A stretch of 64,000 nt of DNA from Bacillus sp. NTK071 (GCF_017303315.1 NZ_JAFKOI010000001.1:248001-312000); one strand, 5' to 3'. Shown: positions 32,229 through 41,971, numbered from the stretch's first letter. A program made the numbers and translations. The notes: generated from the sequence alone by a model not told the origin.

Positions 32229-32859
32229 AGCATTACTTGATATTGAAGCAGTTAGCCTTCAGCCGAAGCAACCATTTACCTGGTCATCTGGACTCCTATC
32301 ACCTATTTATTGTGACAATCGCTTAACGCTTTCCTATCCAAAGGTAAGAAAAGAAATTGCTCAAGGTCTAGTTACGATTATTAGAAATCATTATCCTGAA
32401 GCAGAAGTCATTGCCGGAACAGCAACGGCTGGTATCCCACATGCTGCATGGGTTAGCGATAGCATGGAATTACCGATGGTGTATGTGAGAGGTAGTGCAA
32501 AAGGGCATGGTAAAGGAAATGTAATCGAAGGAAAAGTGTCAAAAGGACAGAAAGTCGTTGTCATTGAAGATCTAATATCAACAGGTGGAAGTGCGATCGA
32601 GGCTGTTAAGCAATTACAATCTGCTGGTGCTGAGGTGCTTGGTGTAGCTGCAATTTTTACATATGGTATGGAAAAGGGAACAGAGCAGTTTGCGAAAGAA
32701 CAAATTGCATGGCAAACGCTCACCAATTTCGATGAGCTGTTAACAAGTGCAGTTGAAACGGGTATGATTGAGAAAAGAGAGGTTCAATCACTGCTTGACT
32801 GGCGTGACAATCCAAGTTCGAAAGACTGGCTTGAGCAGTTGAAAAATCTCTCCGTTTAG
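32212..32859 (+). CDS. pyrE: Orotate phosphoribosyltransferase
   Basis: Makes OMP from orotate and PRPP. The 215-residue protein has the N-terminal orotate-binding [16 protein letters not shown] segment, [15 protein letters not shown], the flexible catalytic loop [11 protein letters not shown], and the PRPP motif [18 protein letters not shown]. It is the last biosynthetic gene of the operon; B. subtilis has the same end. Confidence 0.96.
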
Positions 32860-32869
32860 GAGGGGTAAG

Positions 32870-33526
32870 ATGAGAAAAATGCAGGGAGAAGAGTTTGATT
32901 CGCTCGTATCCTTTTTTGATGATATGGCAAGAACAAAATGGTTAGGTGGAATACACGATGAATTAAAAAAAGCCTCCGGGTCTTGGAAAGACTTATCCGT
33001 TCTCGATGTGGGATGTGGTACTGGAAGACTGTTGCTTCGAGGTGTAGAGGAAGCTTCAATGCTTTCTGGCGTTGATTTATCTTCTGAAATGGTGAAAGCG
33101 AGCAAACAGAATTTTTTCTTTATTAATCGATCAAACAAAAGCCATTTTTCAGAGGGGGATGCCTGTAATCTTTCTTTCGAAGACAATACGTTCGATCTGT
33201 CATTGTCTACTTGTGTCATGTTTCTTTTGCCTGAGCCAGAGGCAGGGATGAAGGAAATGATCAGAGTGACAAAAGAAGGTGGGAAGATTGTCATGTTAAA
33301 CCCTTCTCTACAAATGGATCAAATGGCTGCTTTTCAATATGCAAAGGAGCAAGGGATGAGTGGGTTTGAACAAACTTCACTTTTGAAATGGTCGAATGTG
33401 TCGACAAGAAGGCATCGCTATTCTCCGGAAGATCTAAGTGAAAAGCTGAAAGGATTAGGTGCGAAGGAAACAAAGCATATAGAAGTGCTTAATGGATTAG
33501 CGATTATTACGGTTGCAGTTTTATAA
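32870..33526 (+). CDS. Class I SAM-dependent methyltransferase of unknown target
   Basis: A 218-residue protein with a UbiE/COQ5-like methyltransferase fold: SAM-binding motif I VLDVGCGTGRLLL (about residues 45-57), an acidic end of strand 2 (SGVDLSSEMVKAS), and EGDACNLSFEDNTFDLSLS for motifs II and III. The ATG at 32870 follows GGAGGGG, only 10 bases after the pyrE stop, so it is probably transcribed with the pyr operon. Substrate cannot be told from the sequence. It takes the place where B. subtilis has the cysH operon. No other homologue in the pathway needs methylation, so the link to pyrimidine synthesis may be positional only. Confidence 0.85.
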   Translation: MRKMQGEEFDSLVSFFDDMARTKWLGGIHDELKKASGSWKDLSVLDVGCGTGRLLLRGVEEASMLSGVDLSSEMVKASKQNFFFINRSNKSHFSEGDACNLSFEDNTFDLSLSTCVMFLLPEPEAGMKEMIRVTKEGGKIVMLNPSLQMDQMAAFQYAKEQGMSGFEQTSLLKWSNVSTRRHRYSPEDLSEKLKGLGAKETKHIEVLNGLAIITVAVL

Positions 33527-33529
33527 AAA

Positions 33530-33764
33530 AAGCTGTTGTCGTAAACGTTTTGCTATAAGTGTGGGGGATTTCCGCTCCAGGATGCTCGCTTTCCGCGGGG
33601 CGGGCGGTGAGCCTCCTCGGCACAAAAAACATTGCGCCTGTGGGGTCTCACCTGTCCCGCTAGTCCCGCAGGAGTCGAGCATCCTTCCGCTCCAATCATC
33701 TAAGTTTGAATTTTTAAACAAAAATTCTTTTAAGAGCAATAATATTTGATAAAAGAGTCTAATA
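33530..33764. repeat. Dispersed repeat family 1, copy C (longest copy, reverse orientation)
   Basis: Ends resemble those of copy D read on the other strand: TTGTCGTAAACGTTTTGCTA on the left and AAAAGAGTCTAATAA on the right. The GC-rich core contains AGGATGCTCG (33579-33588) and its complement CGAGCATCCT (33676-33685) around GCGGGGCGGGCGGTGAG and GTCTCACCTGTCCCGC, which can fold into a multi-branched structure. It joins the halves seen separately in copies A and D. No credible ORF: the two overlapping short ORFs are by-products of GC-rich repeats. Confidence 0.75.
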
Positions 33765-33770
33765 AATAAC

Positions 33771-33807
33771 AGGTTCCCGCTAATTACATTAGAGGGAACC
33801 TTTTTGA
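33771..33807 (+). terminator. Candidate terminator after the pyr/methyltransferase unit
   Basis: AGGTTCCC pairs with GGGAACCT with a 15-base loop, followed by TTTTG. Confidence 0.7.
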
Positions 33808-34144
33808 TATGAAAAAGGTTGAAATCTATTATGATTCTAGGCAGAGCAAAAATCAAAAATGTTCACTAACATGACATTAAAAAAAAAAATTATATGTTGT
33901 ATAATTGTAAATTTCATAACGAGATCATTAAAATTTTAACGGTTTTTTACTTTAATGTAATGTATAAAACAAAAATTTACAAAAAGATTAAGCTATGGTA
34001 ATCTAGTAAATTGAGTCCTAATATGTTATAAAAAGGTTTTTATTCCAAAAAGATGGTTGGTTTAATTGTATAAAATATCCTAAGTGATTTAGAAAAGATG
34101 GAGTATAACAGTGGACTCAATATCATAGATAAAGGTGAAATGTC
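33808..34144. other. 337-bp AT-rich region before the glycosyltransferase gene
   Basis: No gene is visible. The composition is strikingly AT-rich compared with the housekeeping DNA on either side. It holds a candidate promoter at 33976-34004 and a 5' leader of about 130 bases with no riboswitch I recognise. Confidence 0.6.
33976..34004 (+). promoter_or_regulatory. Candidate sigma-A promoter of the glycosyltransferase gene
   Basis: TTTACA (33976-33981) and TAATCT (33999-34004) are 17 bases apart. Confidence 0.45.
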
Positions 34145-36256
34145 ATGAAAAATAAAATATCAATTATCATTCCGGTGTACAATACAGAAGTTTACTTGGA
34201 GAATTGTATTGAATCATTAATCAATCAAGCCTATTCCAATTGGGAGGCTATTTTGATTAACGATGGTTCAACGGATAATAGTCTATCGATTATTAGGAAT
34301 TATGAAAAACAAGATTCTCGAATAAAATCAATAGATTTAAAAGTTAATAAAGGAGTAGCGCATGCCCGAAACACTGGATTAGATGTGGCGGCAGGAGAGT
34401 TTATCTACTTTTTAGATAGTGACGATAGTTTAGATCAATATGCTCTAGGTCTTCTTATTAGCAACATCACCCACCATGAAGTTATATTTGGTTCATTCAA
34501 CAAACAAAATAAAAAAGCCAACCTCACTTTACCTGTTAAACATCGAATTAAATATTCAAAATCAAAATTTCGAAATGAATCTGTACTTAATCGATTGTTT
34601 AGACGTACGTTAGTTGATGAACTAAATCTACGTTTTGATGAGGACTACAGATACTATAGTGATTTAACATTTTTGTTACCTCTCCTTGACTATTTCAAAA
34701 CCGTACCTACGATAACAGGCTATATTTATAAAAAACAATGGCGAAAAGACCCAGATTCTCCCGAGTCATTAACACAACACGATGACGTAGCTAAAATAAA
34801 AGAATATGTGGAGAGATTTCACAAACTAACAGAAGTGTACTCAGAGAATCCAAAAGCCGTTAAATTTCTATGCAATCAGTTCGTTTCTTATTATTGTCAA
34901 TACGTGATCTTCGTTCTTCAAGAACAAGACATCTATTCAGAAGTCCTGGAGGATTTATCGTCAGTAGTCGAATTTATAGATATTCATTCTTATTCTAGAA
35001 GAATTAGTTTCTTTATTAAAAGAGAGCTAAAAGCGATCAAAAATAAAGATGAGAAAAAGCTTAGGAAGCTACTGAAACTGCATAAAGTTTTAAGAATAAC
35101 TTCAAGATCACTAAAAGGTCGCCAAAAACTTTATCGAACGTTATACAACTATGTATTTACTAAGCTACCAATGCAAAACAAAACAATCGTATTTGAAAGC
35201 TTCTTAGGAAAAAATTATTCAGATAGTCCTAAAAACATTTATGAAGAGCTCATTAACGAAAATAAGGACTATAATTATATTTGGGTTTTCGCTAAACCTG
35301 GTAAAGAAATACCGGGTAATGCTAAGCAAGTGAAACGATTATCATTAGCTTATTTCTATTATATGGCGCGGGCAAAATATTGGGTTTCGAATTCTCGGAT
35401 TCCAAAAGCTTTAAAGAAACGAGAAGGAAATATCTACCTTCAAACGTGGCATGGCACACCATTAAAGAAATTAGTGTTTGATATGAATGATGTTCATTCA
35501 GCCAATCCAAATTATAAAGCGGACTTTTATGAACAATCTAGAAGATGGGATTATTTAATTTCAGCAAATTCTTATTCCAGTGAGATATTTCAGCGTGCGT
35601 TTAAATTTAACAATCACATGTTTGAATATGGCTATCCTAGAAATGATATATTACACAGTGATAACAAAACACAGCTTATGGAAAGATTTAAAACGCAGTT
35701 AAATATTCCATTAGATAAAAAGGTCATATTATATGCGCCTACTTGGCGCGATGACGAATTTTATAAACCTGGTCAATACAAGTTTTCGTTAAGATTTGAT
35801 CTTGAGCGATTGCAAGAAGAATTAGGTGATGAGTATGTGGTGCTTCTTCGAACACATTACTTTATAGCAGATCATCTTAATACTGAAGATTTTGAAGGAT
35901 TTGCTTTCAATGTTTCTAAGTATGATGATATCTCAGAATTATATCTCATAGCCGATATCTTAATCACAGATTATTCATCCGTGTTCTTTGACTATGCAAA
36001 CTTGAAACGACCAATTCTTTTCTTCACATATGATTTAGAAAAATATCGTGATACCTTAAGGGGATTTTATATTGATATGGAGTCTGAATTACCTGGGCCG
36101 TTAGTGTTTACAAACGATGAGATTATTGATTCGATTAAAAACATTGATCAGGTAAAAGAACAATATCAAGCGAAATATGATCAATTCTATGATCGTTTCT
36201 GTGGGTGGGAGCATGGAGATGCTTCTAAGAGAATTTCTGGAGAAGTATTCAGCTGA
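34145..36256 (+). CDS. Two-domain glycosyltransferase: GT2 fused to TagF-like CDP-glycerol glycerophosphotransferase
   Basis: Predicted wall or surface polymer (teichoic-acid-like) synthase of 703 residues. Residues 1 to about 230 are a GT2 domain: ISIIIPVYNTEVYLENCIES, ILINDGSTDNS and the metal-binding DSDD at Asp91-Asp94. A helical linker (about 230-340) follows. Residues about 350-695 are a TagF/TagB-type domain with QTWHGTPLKKLVFDM (His436), GYPRNDIL, LYAPTWRDDEF and ILITDYSSVFFDYA. The start at 34145 has AAAGGTGAA before it. The gene is AT-rich, stands alone with its own promoter and lies where the B. subtilis map differs, which suggests horizontal gain. Donor and acceptor are unknown. 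Confidence 0.85.
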   Translation: MKNKISIIIPVYNTEVYLENCIESLINQAYSNWEAILINDGSTDNSLSIIRNYEKQDSRIKSIDLKVNKGVAHARNTGLDVAAGEFIYFLDSDDSLDQYALGLLISNITHHEVIFGSFNKQNKKANLTLPVKHRIKYSKSKFRNESVLNRLFRRTLVDELNLRFDEDYRYYSDLTFLLPLLDYFKTVPTITGYIYKKQWRKDPDSPESLTQHDDVAKIKEYVERFHKLTEVYSENPKAVKFLCNQFVSYYCQYVIFVLQEQDIYSEVLEDLSSVVEFIDIHSYSRRISFFIKRELKAIKNKDEKKLRKLLKLHKVLRITSRSLKGRQKLYRTLYNYVFTKLPMQNKTIVFESFLGKNYSDSPKNIYEELINENKDYNYIWVFAKPGKEIPGNAKQVKRLSLAYFYYMARAKYWVSNSRIPKALKKREGNIYLQTWHGTPLKKLVFDMNDVHSANPNYKADFYEQSRRWDYLISANSYSSEIFQRAFKFNNHMFEYGYPRNDILHSDNKTQLMERFKTQLNIPLDKKVILYAPTWRDDEFYKPGQYKFSLRFDLERLQEELGDEYVVLLRTHYFIADHLNTEDFEGFAFNVSKYDDISELYLIADILITDYSSVFFDYANLKRPILFFTYDLEKYRDTLRGFYIDMESELPGPLVFTNDEIIDSIKNIDQVKEQYQAKYDQFYDRFCGWEHGDASKRISGEVFS

Positions 36257-36340
36257 TACTCTGAACTTCTAACTCAATATAGAAGATTAATTTAAGTGAA
36301 ATTGAGTACTCCTGGTAATAGAAGAAATCTTTTAGTATGA

Positions 36341-36389
36341 ATAAAAAAAGAAGGGCTGATTGCTATACAATTGCAATCAGCCCTTCTTT
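36341..36389 (-). terminator. Terminator of rqcH (reverse strand)
   Basis: AAAGAAGGGCTGATTGC pairs perfectly with its complement across TATACAATT. The T run (six T) lies on the reverse strand side, so it ends rqcH. It may also stop RNA from the glycosyltransferase gene on the other strand, with a weaker tail. Confidence 0.85.
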
Positions 36390-36405
36390 CGTTATGAATT
36401 TGAAA

Positions 36406-38106
36406 TTACTTCTTCATCCTAAATATCAAATCCTGATCTGGTGTTACATAAAGAGTGTTTTGTTGATCATACGTCACAAACCCTGGCTTGGCACCGTTTG
36501 GTTTTTTGACATGACGTACTTCGGTATAATCAACCGGCACTGAACCAGATTCGCGTGCTTTACTGAAATAGGCGGCAAGGTTGGCGGCTTCAAGGAGCGT
36601 TTCCTCCGTGTATTCTTTACTTCGGATGACAACGTGAGAACCAGGAATATCCTTCGTATGAAGCCACGTTTCACTTCTTGCAGCGAGTTTGTTTGTTAAA
36701 TACTCATTCTGCTTATTGTTTTTTCCAACAAGTATTTCAGTTCCATCTGTTGATTCATATACATCAAGCTGTGGTTTAGTTGGTTTAGATTTTTTCTTTT
36801 TGCGAGACCGTTTCTTAATATATCCTTCCTCTTCAAGCTCCTCACGAATCTCTTCAATATCACGTGGAGAAGCAGCGGTTAGCTGTTGGATAAGCTGGTC
36901 AAGGTAAGCAATCTCTTGATGGGCCATTTCAATTTGCTCTTGTAGTACAGAAATAGAATTCTTCGCTTTGTTGTACTTTTTAAAATAAGCTTGAGCATTT
37001 TCAGATGGTGATTTTTGAGGATTTAACTCAATCTCAATCATACCACCATCTTCATCATAGTAATTCTGTACGGAAACCTTTTTATCACCGCGTTTTACCA
37101 TGTGCATGTTCGCAGTCAGAAGCTCACCAAGCAGTTGGAATGTATCTGCTTCCTGTGCCTGTTTAATTGTGCGTGAAAGCTTTTCGATTTTCTTCTCGTT
37201 CTTTTTTAATTCATTCGAAAGAAATCGTTCAAGATCATTCGACTGTTGCTTCACACGGTCTCGATCAGCTTTCCCGTAATAAAAGCGGTCGAGAAGCTCA
37301 CTACTTGAATCAAATGTTCTTGATTCCCCGCTTAAATGAGTTAACGGCACAACTGAAAAGTATTCTTTCGACGCAGTGACCATTTGTGGTGTGTAGTGGT
37401 GATTACCTAGCTGATTGAATACATCAAAAAAAGATTCGGGTAGCGTAGAGCGATTTGCAAGACCGGCTCTATGCACAACTTCATTCGCAATAAGTGGAGA
37501 CACCCCTCCAAACGCTTGGACAAGTTGTTTACTAAGTTTCCCAGCATTAAAGTCAATCTGTCTTAGAAAGTCTTCCGTACTTAATCCGAATGGCGATACT
37601 TTATTCTGAGCTGGTGGAGCTACATAATCCTGACCAGGGAGCACTGTTCTGTACCGGTTAACAGATGGTGGAAGGTGCTTAATGCTATCAAGTATCATGT
37701 TCGATTCATTTAATAGAATAACGTTACTATGACGACCCATAATTTCAGCGATTAATGTCCTTGTCGTTAAATCGCCTAGATCATTGCGAGCTTTGAACGT
37801 CACATGGATAATTCGTTCGTTATCGATTTGTTTAATTTCCTCGATAATGCTTCCTTCAAGATGCTTCCTAAGGAGCATGCAAAACATTGGCGGTTCCTTC
37901 GGGTTTGCATAGGATTCCTTTGTTATTTGTATTCTTGCATAAGATGGATTCGCCGATAATAGCAGCTGATGATTTTTACCACCAGAGCGAACAACGAGCA
38001 ATAAATCAGTCGCATAAGGCTGATAGATCTTTGTTACTCGTCCACCTTTTAACAATTCATTTGTTTCGTGCGCAACGGCTCTCATAACCATTCCGTCAAA
38101 AGACAT
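36406..38106 (-). CDS. rqcH: RqcH, ribosome-associated quality control alanine-tailing factor (NEMF/FbpA family)
   Basis: Binds stalled 50S-peptidyl-tRNA complexes and recruits tRNA-Ala to add C-terminal Ala tails that mark the peptide for decay. From the ATG at 38106 (AGGTGA six bases upstream; a GTG at 38115 is also in frame) the protein has about 566 residues: NFACT-N domain with [13 protein letters not shown] and KIYQPY, a helix-hairpin-helix part, long coiled coils at about 265-430, and NFACT-R with [15 protein letters not shown] and [12 protein letters not shown]. Residue 97 is Glu where the family signature has Asp (Asp97-Arg98); Arg98 is kept. It is the only large reverse-strand gene here; B. 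subtilis has yloA on the other orientation relative to pyr as I recall less surely. Confidence 0.93.
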   Translation of the reverse strand: MSFDGMVMRAVAHETNELLKGGRVTKIYQPYATDLLLVVRSGGKNHQLLLSANPSYARIQITKESYANPKEPPMFCMLLRKHLEGSIIEEIKQIDNERIIHVTFKARNDLGDLTTRTLIAEIMGRHSNVILLNESNMILDSIKHLPPSVNRYRTVLPGQDYVAPPAQNKVSPFGLSTEDFLRQIDFNAGKLSKQLVQAFGGVSPLIANEVVHRAGLANRSTLPESFFDVFNQLGNHHYTPQMVTASKEYFSVVPLTHLSGESRTFDSSSELLDRFYYGKADRDRVKQQSNDLERFLSNELKKNEKKIEKLSRTIKQAQEADTFQLLGELLTANMHMVKRGDKKVSVQNYYDEDGGMIEIELNPQKSPSENAQAYFKKYNKAKNSISVLQEQIEMAHQEIAYLDQLIQQLTAASPRDIEEIREELEEEGYIKKRSRKKKKSKPTKPQLDVYESTDGTEILVGKNNKQNEYLTNKLAARSETWLHTKDIPGSHVVIRSKEYTEETLLEAANLAAYFSKARESGSVPVDYTEVRHVKKPNGAKPGFVTYDQQNTLYVTPDQDLIFRMKK

Positions 38107-38221
38107 ATTGTTCACCTACATTCCTATCAATAGACATCGCTCTTAGTATAGCATTTTTTTAAGCTTGTCTGAATATAGATGAACTAAAAGCGAGATAACG
38201 TGCAGGATCGGGGTGTAATTC

Positions 38222-40915
38222 ATGAACTGGTATAACATGACGACAAAAGAAGTAGCAGAGGAATTAGAAACAGATCGTGAGACTGGCATTCGTTCAGACG
38301 AGGCGGTACAGAGAAGAAAAATCTTCGGACCTAATCAATTGGACGAGGCAGAACGACCATCGATGATACTAATGTTTCTGGCTCAATTTAAAGATTTCAT
38401 GGTTGTTGTATTACTTGCAGCAACACTTATTTCAGGATTGCTTGGGGAATATCTTGATGCGATTGCGATCATCCTGATAATTCTTGTTAACGGAGTGCTT
38501 GGGTTCGTACAAGAACGAAAAGCTGAAAAGTCGCTACAAGCATTAAAGCAATTATCCTCACCCAAAATGAAAGTATTGCGAAATGCCCAGTGGATCACAA
38601 TACCAGCAAAGGAAGCTGTCATAGGTGATGTCGTTCGGATAGAAAGCGGAGACCGCATTGGAGCGGACGTTCGATTCCTTACCTGTCAAGATTTATTAAT
38701 AGAAGAATCAGCTCTGACAGGAGAGTCTTTGCCGGTAAATAAACACCCAGATCCGATAGCAGATGAACATCCAGGACCTGGTGATCAACATAACATGGGA
38801 TTTATGGGAACTCTTGTCACGAAGGGGAACGGGACTGCAATCGTAACTGCAACCGGAATGAAAACAGAGATGGGAAAAATTGCCCATTTAATTCAGTCAG
38901 CAGATACGATGGAGACGCCGTTACAGCATCGCCTTGAACAGCTTGGTAAAATCCTAATTGCTGCCGCATTGTTATTAACCGCTTTAGTGGTCGTGCTTGG
39001 AATTATTCAGGGGCGTGATGTGTATAGCATGTTCTTAGCAGGAGTGTCACTTGCTGTTGCAGCCATCCCTGAAGGCCTTCCGGCGATTGTAACGATTGCT
39101 CTTGCAATCGGAATGCAGAAGATGAGCAAGCGGAAAGCGATTGTAAGAAAGCTCCCATCAGTTGAAACACTCGGCTGCGCGACTGTTATCTGTTCAGATA
39201 AAACCGGTACGCTAACACAAAACAAAATGATGGTAACAAAGTTATGGGCGGGTGGTGAGACGTGGGACGTTACAGGATCAGGGTATGAGCCATACGGAGA
39301 TTTTTTCAAAGGAAATACGCGTGTCTATTCAGATGAAGAACGCTCATTGAAACAGCTTCTAACATTTGGTCTGCTCTGTAGCAACGCCAGAGTTATTGAA
39401 CAGAAAGGCGAATATATATTAGACGGTGATCCAACAGAAGGTGCTCTCGTTGCAGCAGCAATGAAGGCTGGACTGACAGATGAAGTAAGAGAGGAAGAAT
39501 TTAAGATTATTCAAGAGTTTCCATTTGACTCGAATCGGAAAATGATGAGTATGATTGTGGAAGACACACATGGCAAAAGATATGTAATTGCTAAAGGGGC
39601 TCCAGATATCGTTCTGAAACAATGTGAATCTCTTCTCTGGAACGAAAAGAAGGCATCACTTCGTAAAAGCTACGAGAGGCAAATACAAGAGCAACTCACT
39701 ACCTTTGGTGAATCGGCTCTTAGAACGATCGCAGTTGCCTTTAAACCTATCCAGAATGAAGAGAAGATGCTTCACAGCGTACAAGCCGAATCGAGGCTAA
39801 CGTTTGTTGGTTTGGAAGGGATGATTGATCCTCCAAGAGAAGAAGTGAAGCAAGCTGTAGCTGACTGTAAAGAAGCTGGAATTAAAACGATTATGATTAC
39901 AGGTGATCACATAACAACAGCAACTGCGATCGCTCGTAATCTAGGTATCCTACCTGAAGGGGGGAGAGTGATAGAAGGAAGTAAACTTTCCTCCCTGACT
40001 GTTGAGGAGCTTGAGAGTCAAGTTGAAGACATCTATGTATTTGCTAGAGTTTCACCAGAACATAAATTAAAGATTGTCAAGGCCCTCCAAAATAGAGGGC
40101 ATATTGTTGCAATGACTGGTGACGGTGTAAATGATGCACCAGCCATTAAAGCCTCCAATATTGGAATTTCGATGGGACAATCTGGCACAGATGTATCAAA
40201 AGAAGCATCTTCTCTGATTCTTAGTGATGATAATTTCGCAACAATTCGAGCTGCAGTTGAAGAGGGCCGAAACATTTATGAGAATATACGAAAGTTCATT
40301 CGCTATTTGCTCGCTTCAAATGTAGGTGAGATTCTTGTGATGCTGTTTGCTATTCTTTTAATGCTGCCACTCCCACTTGTGCCAATCCAAATACTTTGGG
40401 TGAACCTTGTGACTGATGGACTCCCTGCTATGGCGCTCGGGCTTGATCCAGCAGAAGGTAACGTCATGAAAAGAGATCCGCGTAAACCAAAAGAAGGTGT
40501 TTTCGCTAGGGGCCTTGGATGGAAGATCATATCACGTGGCATTATGATTGGTGTGTGTACACTTGCTGCGTTTATGATTTGTTATGGCGAGAATCCAGAT
40601 GATTTAGTAAAAGCACAAACAGTCGCATTTTCAACACTTGTACTTGCACAATTAATCCATGTTTTCGACTGTAGAAGTGAACGGTCTGTATTCCATCGAA
40701 ATCCTTTCGAAAACAAAGCTCTCGTTTTAGCGGTGCTATCTTCTGTAGGATTACTGCTCGCAGTAATTTATTATGAACCGCTTCAGCCGATCTTCCATAC
40801 TACGTATCTCTCTATGAGAGAATGGATGTTAATCATTGTCTTCTCATGTATTCCAACCTTTCTTCTTGCAGGTTCTGCCTTATTTAAGAAAAAACATAGT
40901 ATGAACAGAGGATGA
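38222..40915 (+). CDS. yloB: P-type calcium-transporting ATPase (YloB type)
   Basis: P2A-type ATPase of 897 residues predicted to pump Ca2+ out of the cytosol. Domains in order: N-terminal cation-ATPase domain (TTKEVAEELETD), actuator domain with LLIEESALTGES, membrane helix with AAIPEGLPAIVTIALA (ion-binding PEGLP), phosphorylation site CSDKTGTLTQNKM, nucleotide domain with FPFDSNRKMMS and KGAPDIVL, hinge MTGDGVNDAPAIKASNIG, then the C-terminal membrane helices with QILWVNLVTDGLPAMALG. The ATG at 38222 starts a normal-length protein; the preceding GGGGTG is the probable ribosome-binding site. In B. subtilis yloB is linked to spore calcium and germination. Confidence 0.93.
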   Translation: MNWYNMTTKEVAEELETDRETGIRSDEAVQRRKIFGPNQLDEAERPSMILMFLAQFKDFMVVVLLAATLISGLLGEYLDAIAIILIILVNGVLGFVQERKAEKSLQALKQLSSPKMKVLRNAQWITIPAKEAVIGDVVRIESGDRIGADVRFLTCQDLLIEESALTGESLPVNKHPDPIADEHPGPGDQHNMGFMGTLVTKGNGTAIVTATGMKTEMGKIAHLIQSADTMETPLQHRLEQLGKILIAAALLLTALVVVLGIIQGRDVYSMFLAGVSLAVAAIPEGLPAIVTIALAIGMQKMSKRKAIVRKLPSVETLGCATVICSDKTGTLTQNKMMVTKLWAGGETWDVTGSGYEPYGDFFKGNTRVYSDEERSLKQLLTFGLLCSNARVIEQKGEYILDGDPTEGALVAAAMKAGLTDEVREEEFKIIQEFPFDSNRKMMSMIVEDTHGKRYVIAKGAPDIVLKQCESLLWNEKKASLRKSYERQIQEQLTTFGESALRTIAVAFKPIQNEEKMLHSVQAESRLTFVGLEGMIDPPREEVKQAVADCKEAGIKTIMITGDHITTATAIARNLGILPEGGRVIEGSKLSSLTVEELESQVEDIYVFARVSPEHKLKIVKALQNRGHIVAMTGDGVNDAPAIKASNIGISMGQSGTDVSKEASSLILSDDNFATIRAAVEEGRNIYENIRKFIRYLLASNVGEILVMLFAILLMLPLPLVPIQILWVNLVTDGLPAMALGLDPAEGNVMKRDPRKPKEGVFARGLGWKIISRGIMIGVCTLAAFMICYGENPDDLVKAQTVAFSTLVLAQLIHVFDCRSERSVFHRNPFENKALVLAVLSSVGLLLAVIYYEPLQPIFHTTYLSMREWMLIIVFSCIPTFLLAGSALFKKKHSMNRG

Positions 40916-40936
40916 AACAGATCCTCTGTTTTTTCT
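40904..40936 (+). terminator. Terminator overlapping the yloB stop
   Basis: AACAGAGGAT pairs with ATCCTCTGTT across GAAACAG, followed by TTTTC. The left arm includes the last codons of yloB. Confidence 0.82.
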
Positions 40937-40969
40937 TCGTTAGCACTTTACTTTAAGAGAGATATCCCT

Positions 40970-40997
40970 TTGTTTCAGTTTGATGAAGTGGTACAAT
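40970..40997 (+). promoter_or_regulatory. Candidate sigma-A promoter for yloC-remA-gmk-rpoZ
   Basis: TTGTTT (40970-40975) and TACAAT (40992-40997) are 16 bases apart, 30 bases before the yloC start. Confidence 0.5.
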
Positions 40998-41026
40998 TGG
41001 TTAGAATAGCAATTGGATGTGATAAA

Positions 41027-41902
41027 ATGATTAAGAGCATGACTGGATATGGAAGAGCATCGTATGAACACAACGACGTTCAACTAACTGTCGAAATTAA
41101 ATCCGTGAATCATCGATACTTCGATGGCTCATTTCGCATGCCTAAAGCGCTCCTGTCTTTAGAAGGAGATATAAAAAAAGCAATCCAAAGCTACCTATTA
41201 CGTGGGAAAGTTGACCTGTATGTAACGATAGAAGGTGCAGGGTTTAACTCGAAAAAAGTGACGGTAGATTGGGAGCTGTTTGATCAGTACATAAAAATAG
41301 TAAAGCAGGCTAAGGATCGCTATAGCTTAGATGACTTAGCTACCTCACAAATTCTTCATCTAGAGGATGTTTTTCAAGTACAGGTGACAGAAAGCAATCT
41401 AGAACAATTCGAAGACATTTTCTTTACAACGCTTGATCAAGCCATCCAGGCTCTTATTGAGATGAGATGTAAAGAAGGCGAAGCTCTCGATCAAGATATT
41501 CGTGAGAAGTTATCACGAATGCAAGTTGGCATCTTATCCATCTCAGAACTTTCACATGAAGTAACTGAGTCCTTTGAGAAGAGAATTCGCAGTCGACTAG
41601 AAGGATTTAAAGAGCTCGAATCAGTTGATGAAGGACGTATTTTGACTGAAGTTGCTCTTCTTGCGGATAAAGCGAGTGTAGACGAAGAAATCACGCGGCT
41701 CCATAGTCATCTAGCACAATTCCATGATATTCTTACTAATGATGGTGTCGTAGGAAGGAAGCTTGATTTCTTAGTGCAGGAAATTAATAGGGAGCTGAAT
41801 ACGATCGGTTCCAAGTCTTCACACCATAAGATTAGCCAGCACGTTGTTGATCTTAAGAGCGAAGTGGAAAAGATTCGTGAGCAGGTTCAAAATATTGAAT
41901 AG
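41027..41902 (+). CDS. yloC: YicC/YloC family endoribonuclease
   Basis: Member of the YicC family, for which endoribonuclease activity has been reported in E. coli and Bacillus. The 291-residue protein starts IKSMTGYGRAS and has the family's EIKSVNHRYFDGSFRMPK and the C-terminal signature VGRKLDFLVQEINRELNTIGSKS. The ATG at 41027 is chosen because the protein then has exactly the family's N-terminus; the longer ORF reaches back over the promoter. A weak GGATGTGA precedes it. It precedes remA, gmk and rpoZ. Confidence 0.93.
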   Translation: MIKSMTGYGRASYEHNDVQLTVEIKSVNHRYFDGSFRMPKALLSLEGDIKKAIQSYLLRGKVDLYVTIEGAGFNSKKVTVDWELFDQYIKIVKQAKDRYSLDDLATSQILHLEDVFQVQVTESNLEQFEDIFFTTLDQAIQALIEMRCKEGEALDQDIREKLSRMQVGILSISELSHEVTESFEKRIRSRLEGFKELESVDEGRILTEVALLADKASVDEEITRLHSHLAQFHDILTNDGVVGRKLDFLVQEINRELNTIGSKSSHHKISQHVVDLKSEVEKIREQVQNIE

Positions 41903-41971
41903 CCTGTGAGACTTGTTTAAAATCACCTTACTGGTGTAAAAATAGAATTGAGATTCCCGGGAGGAACAACC

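Noticed and set aside
33513-33856. Two opposite ORFs (78 and 111 codons) across repeat copy C
   Set aside because: They are produced by the GC-rich repeat core; the same core at other sites gives unrelated frames.
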